Shown: positions 15,820-24,794 of the stretch, one piece after another
Layout of the letters: each line of letters starts with the position of its first letter
Position numbering within the stretch: position 1 is the first letter of the stretch
Origin: Neisseria animaloris
Lineage (GTDB): Bacteria; Pseudomonadota; Gammaproteobacteria; Burkholderiales; Neisseriaceae
DNA length: 64,000 bases
Assembly: GCF_900637855.1 (NCBI RefSeq)
Contig: NZ_LR134440.1
Location: 1,612,001 to 1,676,000, forward strand
Direction of reading: 5' to 3'
Made by a program: the position numbers and the translations under genes
The notes under the pieces: model-generated
Database searches by the model: none
What the model was told of the DNA's origin: nothing
The model's input: only the letters and a program-made list of their open reading frames with translations

Positions 15820-18059
15820 ATAGTATTCTGACATTGAGGGGAAATAAATTTACTCAAGAAAAGCGTAATGGACAAATGGGGCCACCCAAACTATCTAATA
15901 ATTTAATAGTAAAATTATCTAGACTTAAGGAGCTTCATGAATCATTAATAAAGGTAAAGGAAACGTGGGGGGACAATAAAATAATAGAGGGAGTTTTAGT
16001 TAGTGTTTACTATGATCGGATTATTGCTAAAAGTAACCGTATAAACGGCTATCTAAATGGTGGTAATAATTTTGAACCAACTCATACGGTAGTCGGTGCG
16101 AAATTCAATTCGGAAAAAACAAAACATATAATCACCCATTATATTTCTAGAGATACTTTAGATAAAACTATTTCTATTTCTAGCCAGATTATTGCATTAT
16201 TCCAGCAATCATTTCCAAATGGCGAATTAACTGCTGAGGTTTTTAATGACTCAAAAGTATTCGATGATTTACGATATGATGAGTATCCTTTTAAAAAAAA
16301 TACTTTTAAGCAATATCTGAAAGATTCCTGTTATGTTGAAAAATTTGATATTGAAGTAGCGGAAAAGCAAAATCTGAAAAATTCCATCATTACATTTTAT
16401 GATGTTAAAACTGATATTCATGATCTCTTGGGGAAGGTCGACATAGATGTATCAAATGCCAATGTATTAGACAGTACTACTGCCTTGCTTGATGAAAAAA
16501 ATGTTGAAATAGTCCTTTCAAGAATCCCCTATCTGGTTTCAATGGCTGTTGAGAACTTCTCATCACTATCACCGGAAGAATTTCTGGCAATGGAAGAGCA
16601 GGTGGAAATACCTATCCCTTCTCCTAAAAACGAGCCAATTATCGGTGTTATTGACACATTGTTTGACAGTAGGGTCTATTTTAGTGAATGGGTTGAATAT
16701 CATGATTTAATATCTGATGAAATCCGTAAAATACCAGCTGATTATAAACACGGGACAGCGGTATCGTCATTAATCGTAGATGCCCCTAACTTAAACAAAC
16801 ATCTTGATGATGGTTGTGGTCGGTTTAAAGTTCGTCATTTTGGTGTATCTCTGCATAGTGGATTTAATTCGTTTAACATTGTTAAACAGATTAAAGAAAT
16901 CGTTTCACAAAATAGCGATATTAAAGTTTGGAATTTATCACTTGGATCTAATGATGAGATAAAAGCCAATTTTATTTCTGCTGAAGCTGCTACCTTAGAT
17001 GAAATCCAATTTGAAAATGATGTTATTTTTGTTATCGCGGGTACGAACGGAACAATAAAAAATGGACAGCGTACGAAGATTGGTTCTCCTGCTGATTCAT
17101 TAAATTCACTAATCGTCAATTCAGTTGATTTTAAAGATAAACCAGCTAATTATTCCCGACAAGGTATTGTATTGTCATTTTTTACAAAACCTGACATTGC
17201 CTATTATGGCGGTGGGAATGGAGACTTTATTAACGTATGTGAACCATTGGGTTCAGCAAGAGTTGCAGGAACTAGTTACGCAGCCCCTCTTGTCGCTAGG
17301 AAGTTAGCATATTTGATTTATATTATGGGCCTAAAACGTGAAGAGGCAAAAGCATTGTTAATTGATTCCGCAATAGGTTGGAATTCTAAACGATCGTTTG
17401 AAGAAATGATTTTGATCGGTAATGGGGTGGTCCCGATCAAAATGGAAGATATTCTTTCCAGCCCAGACGATGAAATTAAGTTTATTGTTTCAGATGTTTC
17501 GGAAAAATACGATTCTTATAATTATAATTTCCCAGTCCCGATATCGGATGGCAAATATCCTTATGTTGCGAAAGTTACAATGTGTTATTTCCCTAGATGT
17601 TCACGCAATCAAGGGGTAGATTATACTAATACAGAATTGAATATAACATTTGGTAGATTGGGTCACAAAGGGATAAGAGCGATTAATGATGATAGACAAC
17701 ATTTCGATGATGCTCCCGGTTATATCAGGGAAGAATCCGCACGAGCTATTTTTAGAAAATGGGATAATACCAAGCATATTTGCGAGCCTTTTACGCCAAG
17801 GAAGAAAGCAAAATCTATTCTCAATACATCCAACCCACAATGGGGAATGAGCGTTAAAACCATTGAACGCCTCAAAAAAAGAGATGGAGAGGGAATACGC
17901 TTTGGTGTAGTTGTAACATTAAAAGAACTCAAAGGCGTCAATAGGATTGGAGAGTTTATTAATCAGGCATCATTGAGGGGGTGGCTGGTAACCGAGTTAC
18001 AGGTAGAAACTCAAGTTGAAATTTACAATAAGCTCAATGAAGAAATTGTATTTGAGTAA
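15816..18059 (+). CDS. ietS: Subtilisin-like serine protease, IetS-like
   Basis: This 747-residue S8-family peptidase has the triad Asp280 (IIGVIDTL), His312 (HGTAVSSL) and Ser487 (GTSYAAPLVA); the oxyanion Asn is probably in FVIAGTNG. About 270 N-terminal residues precede the protease domain, and about 240 residues follow it. There is no signal peptide, so it acts in the cytoplasm. In IetAS systems the protease is the toxic part and the ATPase controls it. All three catalytic residues are present, so the enzyme looks active. The ATG overlaps the ATPase stop. Confidence 0.87.
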   Translation: MNSILTLRGNKFTQEKRNGQMGPPKLSNNLIVKLSRLKELHESLIKVKETWGDNKIIEGVLVSVYYDRIIAKSNRINGYLNGGNNFEPTHTVVGAKFNSEKTKHIITHYISRDTLDKTISISSQIIALFQQSFPNGELTAEVFNDSKVFDDLRYDEYPFKKNTFKQYLKDSCYVEKFDIEVAEKQNLKNSIITFYDVKTDIHDLLGKVDIDVSNANVLDSTTALLDEKNVEIVLSRIPYLVSMAVENFSSLSPEEFLAMEEQVEIPIPSPKNEPIIGVIDTLFDSRVYFSEWVEYHDLISDEIRKIPADYKHGTAVSSLIVDAPNLNKHLDDGCGRFKVRHFGVSLHSGFNSFNIVKQIKEIVSQNSDIKVWNLSLGSNDEIKANFISAEAATLDEIQFENDVIFVIAGTNGTIKNGQRTKIGSPADSLNSLIVNSVDFKDKPANYSRQGIVLSFFTKPDIAYYGGGNGDFINVCEPLGSARVAGTSYAAPLVARKLAYLIYIMGLKREEAKALLIDSAIGWNSKRSFEEMILIGNGVVPIKMEDILSSPDDEIKFIVSDVSEKYDSYNYNFPVPISDGKYPYVAKVTMCYFPRCSRNQGVDYTNTELNITFGRLGHKGIRAINDDRQHFDDAPGYIREESARAIFRKWDNTKHICEPFTPRKKAKSILNTSNPQWGMSVKTIERLKKRDGEGIRFGVVVTLKELKGVNRIGEFINQASLRGWLVTELQVETQVEIYNKLNEEIVFE

Positions 18060-18091
18060 TATTTATAAGCCCCGATTCAAATTCCTCATAG

Positions 18092-18122
18092 GCCGTCTGA
18101 AGTTTTCAGACGGCGATTTTTT
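18092..18122. terminator. Inverted uptake-sequence terminator after ietS
   Basis: GCCGTCTGAA pairs with TTCAGACGGC and is followed by eight T. Confidence 0.75.
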
Positions 18123-18136
18123 TTGGAGAATACATT

Positions 18137-21100
18137 ATGAGCAACTACGACGATATCCGTAATGCACTAACTTATATCGATTCACACGATCGTGATACTT
18201 GGATACAGGTTGGCGCGGCACTGAAAGACGAGCTGGGAGAGGAAGGTTTTAATCTGTGGGACAACTGGTCTCAAGGAGCGGATAACTATAATGCCCGTGA
18301 TGCTAAAGTAGCTTGGAAATCATTCAAACCCGGGCTGGTACACATTGGCTCTCTGTTTTATCACGCCCGCGCCAACGGCTACCGCCCCGACAAACCTTAC
18401 ACGCCGCCGTCAGCCGAAGAGCAGGCAAGGATTAAGGCCGAACGGGAAGCAGTCCGTTTGGCTGTGGAACAAGCCCGTGCTGAACGCCGGGAACAAGTAA
18501 AACATCTCGCCCAACGGATTTGGGCGGGTGCTACACCCGCTGACATCAGCCATCCCTATTTGGCAGACAAAGGCATTACGGATGCAGCCGCTATCGCCGG
18601 GCTGCGCCAAAACATGTATCAGGGCGACAATAATCTGTTGGTACCGGTGTATTTCAACCGTGAAATCGTGAATTTGCAATCCATCAACCAAGACGGCGGC
18701 AAGCGGTTTTTTGCCGACGGCCAAGTACAAGGCGGCTTTGCGGTGGTGGGCGATGCCGCCAACACGCAAAACGGTATCGTTATCGCCGAAGGTTTCGCAA
18801 CGGCCGCAAGTATCCACCAAGCCACGGGTAAAACCGTAATCGTGGCATTCAATGCGGGCAATATGCCCGAAATATCGGAGCGGCTTGCCCAAAACCTGCC
18901 CAAAGATGTACCGGTTGTGTTTGCGGTAGATAACGATGCCAGTCAGACAGGTATCAAAAAGGCTTTACAGGCAGCGGCATATTTCGGAGACCGCGCCCAA
19001 GTAGTCGAACCTGAATTTACGATGGCGCAAATCCGCCGGTATCAGATGGAGAACGGCACTGACGACAAAGGCCGTCCCAAGCTGCCGAGCGATTTTAACG
19101 ACTTGCACTATTTGGCCGGTATCGAAGCCGTGCGTGAAAAAATGGAATCGGTTTTCAGACGGCCTGAAACGGCACCGACTGCCACGCTGCAAGCCGAGCC
19201 GACACGCGCCACCGCACCCGCCTTCAGCGACGAAGAGTGGGCGGCCGTGGTGTCCGAAGAAGCGCGGCTGTCCGGTCGCCCCGCACCGACGGCTGCACCG
19301 CCAAACCAAACCGCCGAACTTCCGGCGGCTTCTTTTTTACAGCAACAGGAGCAGGAAATGAACGGTTCGACCGACACCCCTTTCAACGGCAGGGACCTTA
19401 TCCGAGAGATGAAAGCCGAACTAGATACGGCCTACACCGGTGCGGACGGCTTTTTCGACACCGTCCCCGAACCCTACATGAAAGCCGATGGCAGCTATCT
19501 GCATGCCGGAAAAACAGAATGGGGCATCCATCTGACGGCCAACGCACGGGAAGGCGGGCCTGTGGAGATTGAATTTAGCCAAATACGAGGCGGGGGCAGG
19601 CTCTCCCAAAAATACGAGATGTCGGTTGCCGACCATGAAAAAACGGCCTCACAGATTTTGGATGACTTGATCGAACGTGTGCAGACGTGGCAGCAGGAAC
19701 GGGAAACTGCTTTGAACGGTGCAGATTTTCAGACCGACAAAGCCGTTGCGGAACAGCCGTCTGAAAACACCTCCCTGCCGGACAACACCATCGAATACGC
19801 TGCGCAGAGACCGGCGAAAGAACCCGAACCCTATCAGGGCGTGAACCCCGATCATGTTTACGGCAGCGGCCGCACTACCACCCAAACTGCAACGGGTGAA
19901 AGCGAGCGAGTTTTTTATGAAGGTGACTTTCGTCATTACGAAATGTTCGATCCGCGCACCAATATCCAATATTTGCGAAATACCCCGCAGGAAATCCAAG
20001 CCGATTTGGACAAGGCCGGAGATATTTACGGATATGAAGGTTTAACCCATGACGGTGAATTGGTGCCGTTCAGCAAAACTGCTGACGGGTGGGAATCCCC
20101 ATTACCGGGCAATGCGCCCGAGCAAACATCCGAACCCGACCAAGCAGAAAAGACCGACGGCGTACCGGAGCCGGAAGCTGCAACCGTCAAAAAGCCCGTA
20201 ACCGATCTGAATTACCGTATCCCGCCGGTAGGTATCGAGAGCCGTTACGTTGTTGCCGGTGGCAAGTATTTGTCGGCAGCCAACCACACTACCGTGATGT
20301 TCACGGATGCGGGTAAAAAAATCAGTACCGCCAAGACTGATATGCAAACCATCAACGATATGCTCGAGGTGGCCAAAGAGAAAGGCTGGGACAGCATCAA
20401 AATCAGCGGCAGCCAAGAGTTTAAATCCATGATGTATGTGGCGGCGGAAAGCCGGGGTATCCGCACCACCGGATACCGCCCCAAACCAGAAGACTTGGCC
20501 TTATTGGAGCGGATGCGCCAAGAGCGGTCACTGAATGCCATCGAACCGCAGCCCGAACGTGCACCCGCTGTTGAACCGAAAGCGGAAAAAGTCGCACCCG
20601 CGCCTTACCCCGGCGATAAACGGCAAAGGCCGTCTGAAACCCAAGCGGGTGCAGCGACCAAAACCGCAGCGGCCGCAGAAGTGGGCGAACGGATTGTGGA
20701 TGTGGGCACGGCACATTACCGCCATAACCCCAATGAGCAGCTTAGCCCTTATATCGTGTTGGAAAAAGAAGGCAAGGAGCGCACCGTGTGGGGCGTGGAT
20801 ATTCCCGATGCAATGGCGCGCAGCGGAGCCGAAGTCGGAGACCGCATCCATTTGCACAAATTAGGCAAACAGCCCGTCGAGATTGAGGTAAACGTGCGCG
20901 ACGAAAACGGGAAAGTCACCGGCACTGAGAAAAAAGAAGTCGAGCGCAATCTTTTCAGAATGGAGATTGTGCAAGACAACCGGCAGCAGAAGGAGAAAGA
21001 AACGCCGGCTAAAGGCGAGCCGGAAAAGGTGTCCACAAAGCCCGACGTGGAGATGCTGTCGAAGGCAGATAAGATGATGGCGCAGAATGAGTTGCCGTCT

Positions 21101-21538
21101 GATGCCACGATCAATTCTTCCCATGCCGCCGACACACAGCTCGGTGTGCCGTTGCAAGCCGTCGGACAATCCGAAATCCGCTCCGAAGTGGTCGTACAGG
21201 CCAACCGTATGAAAACGGCTGCTTTGGAAACGAACTATCTGTCGGCCAAAGCGGTTTACGCGGATAAGGCAGCCAAGTTGTCTAAAGCGAACAAACAGCA
21301 CCTGCAATGGCACGAGCGAAATGTTCTAGACACTATCCGCGGCCTGAAAGGTGATGCCCGCACATTGGCACTGACCAACTATTACGAGAATACGGCCAAA
21401 CAGATGAGCGGTTCCAAGCTGAAACTGCCCAAGCCGATTAAGCAGCCAGCCCATCAGCAATCGCCGACCAACCAAACAACCGAACGCAACCAACAGCATG
21501 AACGTTCGCAAGGTAAAGAAATGGAAATCGAGCGTTAA
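18137..21538 (+). CDS. Large TraC-like conjugative primase/polyvalent protein
   Basis: This 1133-residue multidomain protein is likely to prime DNA synthesis on the transferred strand. Domains: PriCT-2-like N-terminus (about residues 5-75, DTWIQVGAALKDELG); toprim primase core (about residues 200-290, IVIAEGFATAASI and VFAVDNDAS); a low-complexity linker; an LPD7-like domain (about residues 690-790, including KISTAKTDMQTINDML and SIKISGSQEFKSMMYVAAES); then a domain with WGVDIPDAMARSG. The C-terminus carries LSKANKQH and NYYENTAK, a module shared with the next protein and the zeta toxin, and ends EIER. RP4 TraC primase is known to be transferred to recipients; by analogy this one may be too. 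The ATG is preceded by TTGGAG. Confidence 0.88.
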   Translation: MSNYDDIRNALTYIDSHDRDTWIQVGAALKDELGEEGFNLWDNWSQGADNYNARDAKVAWKSFKPGLVHIGSLFYHARANGYRPDKPYTPPSAEEQARIKAEREAVRLAVEQARAERREQVKHLAQRIWAGATPADISHPYLADKGITDAAAIAGLRQNMYQGDNNLLVPVYFNREIVNLQSINQDGGKRFFADGQVQGGFAVVGDAANTQNGIVIAEGFATAASIHQATGKTVIVAFNAGNMPEISERLAQNLPKDVPVVFAVDNDASQTGIKKALQAAAYFGDRAQVVEPEFTMAQIRRYQMENGTDDKGRPKLPSDFNDLHYLAGIEAVREKMESVFRRPETAPTATLQAEPTRATAPAFSDEEWAAVVSEEARLSGRPAPTAAPPNQTAELPAASFLQQQEQEMNGSTDTPFNGRDLIREMKAELDTAYTGADGFFDTVPEPYMKADGSYLHAGKTEWGIHLTANAREGGPVEIEFSQIRGGGRLSQKYEMSVADHEKTASQILDDLIERVQTWQQERETALNGADFQTDKAVAEQPSENTSLPDNTIEYAAQRPAKEPEPYQGVNPDHVYGSGRTTTQTATGESERVFYEGDFRHYEMFDPRTNIQYLRNTPQEIQADLDKAGDIYGYEGLTHDGELVPFSKTADGWESPLPGNAPEQTSEPDQAEKTDGVPEPEAATVKKPVTDLNYRIPPVGIESRYVVAGGKYLSAANHTTVMFTDAGKKISTAKTDMQTINDMLEVAKEKGWDSIKISGSQEFKSMMYVAAESRGIRTTGYRPKPEDLALLERMRQERSLNAIEPQPERAPAVEPKAEKVAPAPYPGDKRQRPSETQAGAATKTAAAAEVGERIVDVGTAHYRHNPNEQLSPYIVLEKEGKERTVWGVDIPDAMARSGAEVGDRIHLHKLGKQPVEIEVNVRDENGKVTGTEKKEVERNLFRMEIVQDNRQQKEKETPAKGEPEKVSTKPDVEMLSKADKMMAQNELPSDATINSSHAADTQLGVPLQAVGQSEIRSEVVVQANRMKTAALETNYLSAKAVYADKAAKLSKANKQHLQWHERNVLDTIRGLKGDARTLALTNYYENTAKQMSGSKLKLPKPIKQPAHQQSPTNQTTERNQQHERSQGKEMEIER

Positions 21539-21557
21539 TGCTGCTCCTTTGAGATAA

Positions 21558-21580
21558 GGCCGTCTGAAATTCAGACGGCC
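21558..21580. terminator. Inverted uptake-sequence terminator
   Basis: GGCCGTCTGAA pairs with TTCAGACGGCC after the primase gene. A second hairpin (AGCCCGGAC/GTTCGGGCT, 21602-21626) follows. Confidence 0.65.
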
Positions 21581-21647
21581 ATATTCACATTTGAACCGTA
21601 CAGCCCGGACACCACAGTTCGGGCTTATTTTGTTTCGGAGAAAGTGC

Positions 21648-22121
21648 ATGGAGAACGAAAGCAAACCCGCCGGCAGTAAACGCATGGAGGTTTTACAGCA
21701 GTCTTTGACCAAAAAGCAGACTGCTTTTGACAACAAATTACAGGCGCATTTCGACGATGTGCAGTCTGCAAATGGCCAACCGCTTAACGACAAGCGCAAC
21801 GGACAAGCGACCATGAACCGTTGGAAAAAGCCGTCTGAAATAGCTCAGACGGCTTTTTCCAATGGTATGTCGGAGCAAAGTACGCAAGGCAGCTTGAATG
21901 TACTTAAGCACCTATACCTGATGCAGACGGCCACTTTGTCCGCAGCGGATAAACAGCACCGCACCGTTTTGGAACATGCGTTGGAAAAAACCATCGCCGG
22001 CCGGCCTGCCGACGTGCAGTTACAGGCACGGATTAATTTTTACCGTTCGCAAACGCAGGCAGTCGCAAATAAATATGAGGTTACGGCGGAGCGTCAAGCT
22101 GAAACCGGTATTGAGCGGTGA
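21648..22121 (+). CDS. 157-aa protein with C-terminal module shared with primase and zeta toxin
   Basis: This helical protein has no recognised function. From about residue 95 it reads TLSAADKQHRTVLEHALEKT, then QLQARINFYRSQTQ. That pattern (LSxAxKQ ... ARxNxYxxxxxQ) recurs at the C-terminus of the upstream primase and the downstream zeta toxin. All three proteins end in Glu-Arg. I chose the ATG at 21648 with CGGAG seven bases upstream. The gene lies between the primase and mobC, so a role in transfer, possibly as a secreted substrate or substrate adaptor, is inferred. Confidence 0.75.
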   Translation: MENESKPAGSKRMEVLQQSLTKKQTAFDNKLQAHFDDVQSANGQPLNDKRNGQATMNRWKKPSEIAQTAFSNGMSEQSTQGSLNVLKHLYLMQTATLSAADKQHRTVLEHALEKTIAGRPADVQLQARINFYRSQTQAVANKYEVTAERQAETGIER

Positions 22122-22141
22122 TTCATAAACAATTCGCCTGA

Positions 22142-22170
22142 AAGCCTGCCCTTCTGAAGGGCAGGCTTTT
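22142..22170. terminator. Strong hairpin terminator before mobC
   Basis: AAAGCCTGCCCTTC pairs with GAAGGGCAGGCTTTT; terminates the 157-aa gene. Confidence 0.75.
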
Positions 22171-22198
22171 TAAGATGATGCCCATTAAAGGTTTGTCT

Positions 22199-22720
22199 AT
22201 GCCGAAAAAATTTGATGTGTACGGTTTGTCCGATGCAGAAATTAACGCATTGCGTGAAGTCGCTTTTAAACGTTTCGGGAAGGCTAGTGTGTCTTTGTTG
22301 GCCAAAAAACTGTTGCAGGCGGAGTTAGAAGCAGCCGCCGAACCCGATCCGGTACAACTGCCGCCGCCCAAATGTAAAAAGCGCATCACCCTGCGCCTAC
22401 CGGATAAAGACCGTGCTTATCTTGAGGCGGCAGCGGAGACACGTCGCGGCTCCATTAACGATGTCGTCAGAGATATTATCCAATCCCATATCTCGCATCA
22501 TCCGATTTTGTCGGCATTTGAAGCCGATGTGCTGTCGCAGTCCAACTACCAGTTGGTCATGATAGGCAGAAACCTCAACCAAATCGCCCGCCGTTTGAAT
22601 GCGGGCGAAAACGTATCTTTGAGCAGCCAACAGATTACGGAACTGAAAAAGTTCATTGATGCCCACGTCGTCAGGGTAAACCATGTGCTGCAAACCAACC
22701 GCCGCCGCAAGCGCGAGTAA
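22199..22720 (+). CDS. mobC: MobC-like relaxosome accessory protein
   Basis: This 173-residue DNA-binding protein is predicted to help the relaxase at oriT. A ribbon-helix-helix-like segment (KKRITLRLPDKDRAYLEAAA, near residue 60) is followed by the MobC signature SNYQLVMIGRNLNQIARRLN near residue 117. I chose the ATG at 22199, which has AAAGG seven bases upstream; an earlier ATG at 22175 abuts the terminator. It directly precedes the relaxase gene. Confidence 0.85.
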   Translation: MPKKFDVYGLSDAEINALREVAFKRFGKASVSLLAKKLLQAELEAAAEPDPVQLPPPKCKKRITLRLPDKDRAYLEAAAETRRGSINDVVRDIIQSHISHHPILSAFEADVLSQSNYQLVMIGRNLNQIARRLNAGENVSLSSQQITELKKFIDAHVVRVNHVLQTNRRRKRE

Positions 22721-22741
22721 GCCATTAAGGAGCGTAGATCG

Positions 22742-23809
22742 ATGCACCGAAAAATAGACGATTGGTTTTTAGGCTATAAAACCCGTGCCGTCAAAGCCAA
22801 AAAAGACGGCGGGCTGTATTTCGGCAGTAGCCGCCGCAGCAACGCCAAGCCGTTGAAGCCCGGCAGCGGTTTGGCCAACTTGCGGGCCGCCGCACTTAAA
22901 CATCCCGAAGTGATGGTTAAAATCCCAAAGCGGCTCAGTAACAACTCCAAAGGTATGCGCGGTGTACGCAACCATTTGGATTATGTATCGCGTAATGGCG
23001 AAGTGCCGCTGGAGACACAATCCGGCGAAAAGCTGATCGGCAAACGTGTAGTCATGGATTTTTCAGACGACTGGCGGAAACTCGGCATCCCCAAAGAGAG
23101 CAAACATAAGGAAGCACTCAATATTGTGCTGTCCATGCCCGAAGGCACACCGCCGGACGCGGTGTTGAATGCCGCCCGCAACTTCGCCGCCGAACAGTTT
23201 GCCGGGCATCAATATGTGTTCGGCCTGCACCACGACAGCCACGATCCCGACGAGCCTAAACACCCCCACGTCCATTTATGCGTGTTGATGCGCGACGAGT
23301 TCGGGCAGCGGCTCAATCCTCGTAAAGCGGATTTATTCGAGTGGCGCGTCCGTTTTGCGGAAAAGTTACGCGAAGAAGGCGTAATGTGCGCGGCTACCAA
23401 GCGCATACACCGGGGCAAAGTCCAAAAGCCGGAAAACAGCCTGCTGCGTGCCATGCGGCAACGTGGTGTGCTATCCAATGTGGCAAGACAACAGGCCGTC
23501 GAATTGATGGAAGCCCTGAAAAATAGTGACCGCCCCAAGCATCCGTATCTAAAAGAAACCATACAGACGCGCGGTATTATCCTGGAGCAATACAGCCAAA
23601 TAGCCAAAGAACTGTACAAGATGGGGCATAAAACAGAAGCCCGCATCATCAGCAAACTGGCAAAAGAAGTGGCCGGGCAATCGTTTGATACCAAAGCGCA
23701 AAACCAGTACGACACCGTTAAGGGGATTCAGTCTGCACACGATAAGCGGAAGCGGCAATTAGCAGAATATGAGAAAAATACTCAAAATAGAAACATATCA
23801 CGTTCATAG
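22742..23809 (+). CDS. MOBP-type relaxase
   Basis: This 355-residue protein is predicted to nick oriT and lead the transferred strand through the T4SS. The metal-binding histidine triad is in HPHVHLCVL (His174, His176, His178), the MOBP/MobA-VirD2 motif III. RGVRNHLDYVSRNGE (near residue 73) carries a candidate catalytic tyrosine. It is much shorter than RP4 TraI and lacks a long C-terminal domain. GAGCGTAGATCG precedes the ATG. The gene follows mobC with 21 bp between, and the candidate oriT is about 5.4 kb downstream. Confidence 0.88.
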   Translation: MHRKIDDWFLGYKTRAVKAKKDGGLYFGSSRRSNAKPLKPGSGLANLRAAALKHPEVMVKIPKRLSNNSKGMRGVRNHLDYVSRNGEVPLETQSGEKLIGKRVVMDFSDDWRKLGIPKESKHKEALNIVLSMPEGTPPDAVLNAARNFAAEQFAGHQYVFGLHHDSHDPDEPKHPHVHLCVLMRDEFGQRLNPRKADLFEWRVRFAEKLREEGVMCAATKRIHRGKVQKPENSLLRAMRQRGVLSNVARQQAVELMEALKNSDRPKHPYLKETIQTRGIILEQYSQIAKELYKMGHKTEARIISKLAKEVAGQSFDTKAQNQYDTVKGIQSAHDKRKRQLAEYEKNTQNRNISRS

Positions 23810-23902
23810 TACATATGGGGCAGCTATAGAGACCTAATTTTTCTTTGGCAAGTTTATTTGTTTTGCTGTAGGCATAGGAGTGTGTAAAATAGAAATACTA
23901 AC

Positions 23903-23933
23903 AGCCGCCTAGAATTATATTCTAGGCGGCTTT
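23903..23933. terminator. Terminator downstream of the relaxase gene
   Basis: AGCCGCCTAGAAT and its inverse repeat form a hairpin followed by TTTA. Confidence 0.7.
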
Positions 23934-24015
23934 ACTTTGAATTTAGAGATTATCTAAATGATTTTCATAAAATGGAAATTACGGCAATGCAATTAATTGT
24001 ACTTTACTTCAAAAA

Positions 24016-24156
24016 TTACCAAACAAAGATCCAATGTTTACATACTGCAAAAGGTCCAGAATGACTCCATTGGGTACATTTGAAACCACGAGCTTCTGCT
24101 ACTGCTGTAGTCATTAACAACATCAAGCTCAAAACAACTGCAGAAGTTTTTTTCAT
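24016..24156 (-). CDS. 46-aa secreted two-cysteine cationic peptide, unknown
   Basis: A short frame has a clear Sec signal peptide (MKKTSAVVLSLMLLMTTAVA, then EA). The predicted mature part of about 24 residues begins RGFKCTQW, contains AVCKHW and ends IFVW. It has two cysteines 11 residues apart, is positively charged and rich in Trp and Phe. AAGGAG stands a few bases before the ATG. A 24-bp palindrome lies 43-66 bp upstream. No family is recognised. It could be a bacteriocin-like, pheromone or exclusion peptide; that is speculation. It lies in an AT-rich pocket behind the relaxase gene. Confidence 0.6.
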   Translation of the reverse strand: MKKTSAVVLSLMLLMTTAVAEARGFKCTQWSHSGPFAVCKHWIFVW

Positions 24157-24458
24157 AATTGATTCTCCTTGATTAAAGTAATATGTTAAAGACACAATGT
24201 ACATATTAATCTTAATATGTACTATTACATAGTTTATATTATTTAATTGAAAAAGTAAATATATAGATATATTTTTAATCTTAATAAAAACATATGGTTA
24301 TGATTCTATAAATATTGATAATCACTTTTATTTTTTGAATTTAACTGTGAATTGTGAAGATGAAACAGCTGACTAAATATTATTTATTGTTAGCCATATC
24401 GTAGATAACGCTTCTAGTCACTTAATAAATGCTCTGAAATTGAGCATGAAAAACGTCG
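24157..24458. other. AT-rich intergenic stretch
   Basis: Apart from the palindrome at 24199-24222 and the peptide gene's ribosome-binding site, I see no gene or clear signal here. Confidence 0.5.
24199..24222. promoter_or_regulatory. 24-bp palindromic operator upstream of the peptide gene
   Basis: GTACATATTAA, two bases, then TTAATATGTAC: a perfect inverted repeat with 11-bp arms. It sits in the promoter region of the minus-strand peptide gene. ATATGTAC also recurs at 30861-30892. Confidence 0.55.
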
Positions 24459-24640
24459 TTGGCCGTTTGCGAGCAGGGAGACACAGAAGAACGCGAGCTT
24501 AAGGTTGCCGCATTTATGATTAACTATTACGAAAACGGTGATGCCCGCGATCTGACTGCGCCGATGGACACTCTGACCACTAAAGACCGTTTAGCTTTAG
24601 TTACCGTAAAATTCAGCCTTCTTGTCGCTGAGTTTTTTAA
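24459..24640 (+). pseudogene. 3' remnant of a cytosine-C5 DNA methyltransferase
   Basis: The frame reads AAFMINYYENGDARDLTAPM, then DTLTTKDRLALVTV. This matches the C-terminal block of phage-type C5 methyltransferases (YYGTGDAR...TVTTKDRFALV). The catalytic PC and ENV motifs and the whole 5' part are missing, and no start codon with a ribosome-binding site is visible. It is therefore a truncated, inactive fragment of a lost restriction/modification or phage gene. Confidence 0.65.
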
Positions 24641-24682
24641 GCCCCGCCACCATACATTATTTGTATGGCGGCGGGGCTTTTT
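24640..24682 (+). terminator. Hairpin terminator after the methyltransferase remnant
   Basis: AAGCCCCGCC and GGCGGGGCTT form a long stem followed by T residues. Confidence 0.7.
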
Positions 24683-24749
24683 GCGTTTATCATTACCCCA
24701 TTTCACGATTTGATAAATCATTTTGTTTTCAGTTGATTAGGTATCTGTG

Positions 24750-24758
24750 TGATATAAT
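24750..24758 (+). promoter_or_regulatory. Extended -10 promoter of the epsilon/zeta-like operon
   Basis: TGATATAAT is a perfect extended -10 (TGnTATAAT) 36 bp before the antitoxin start. No good -35 is needed or seen. Confidence 0.5.
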
Positions 24759-24794
24759 GCCTAAACTGAATTACAGAGAAAGAAACGGCAAACC

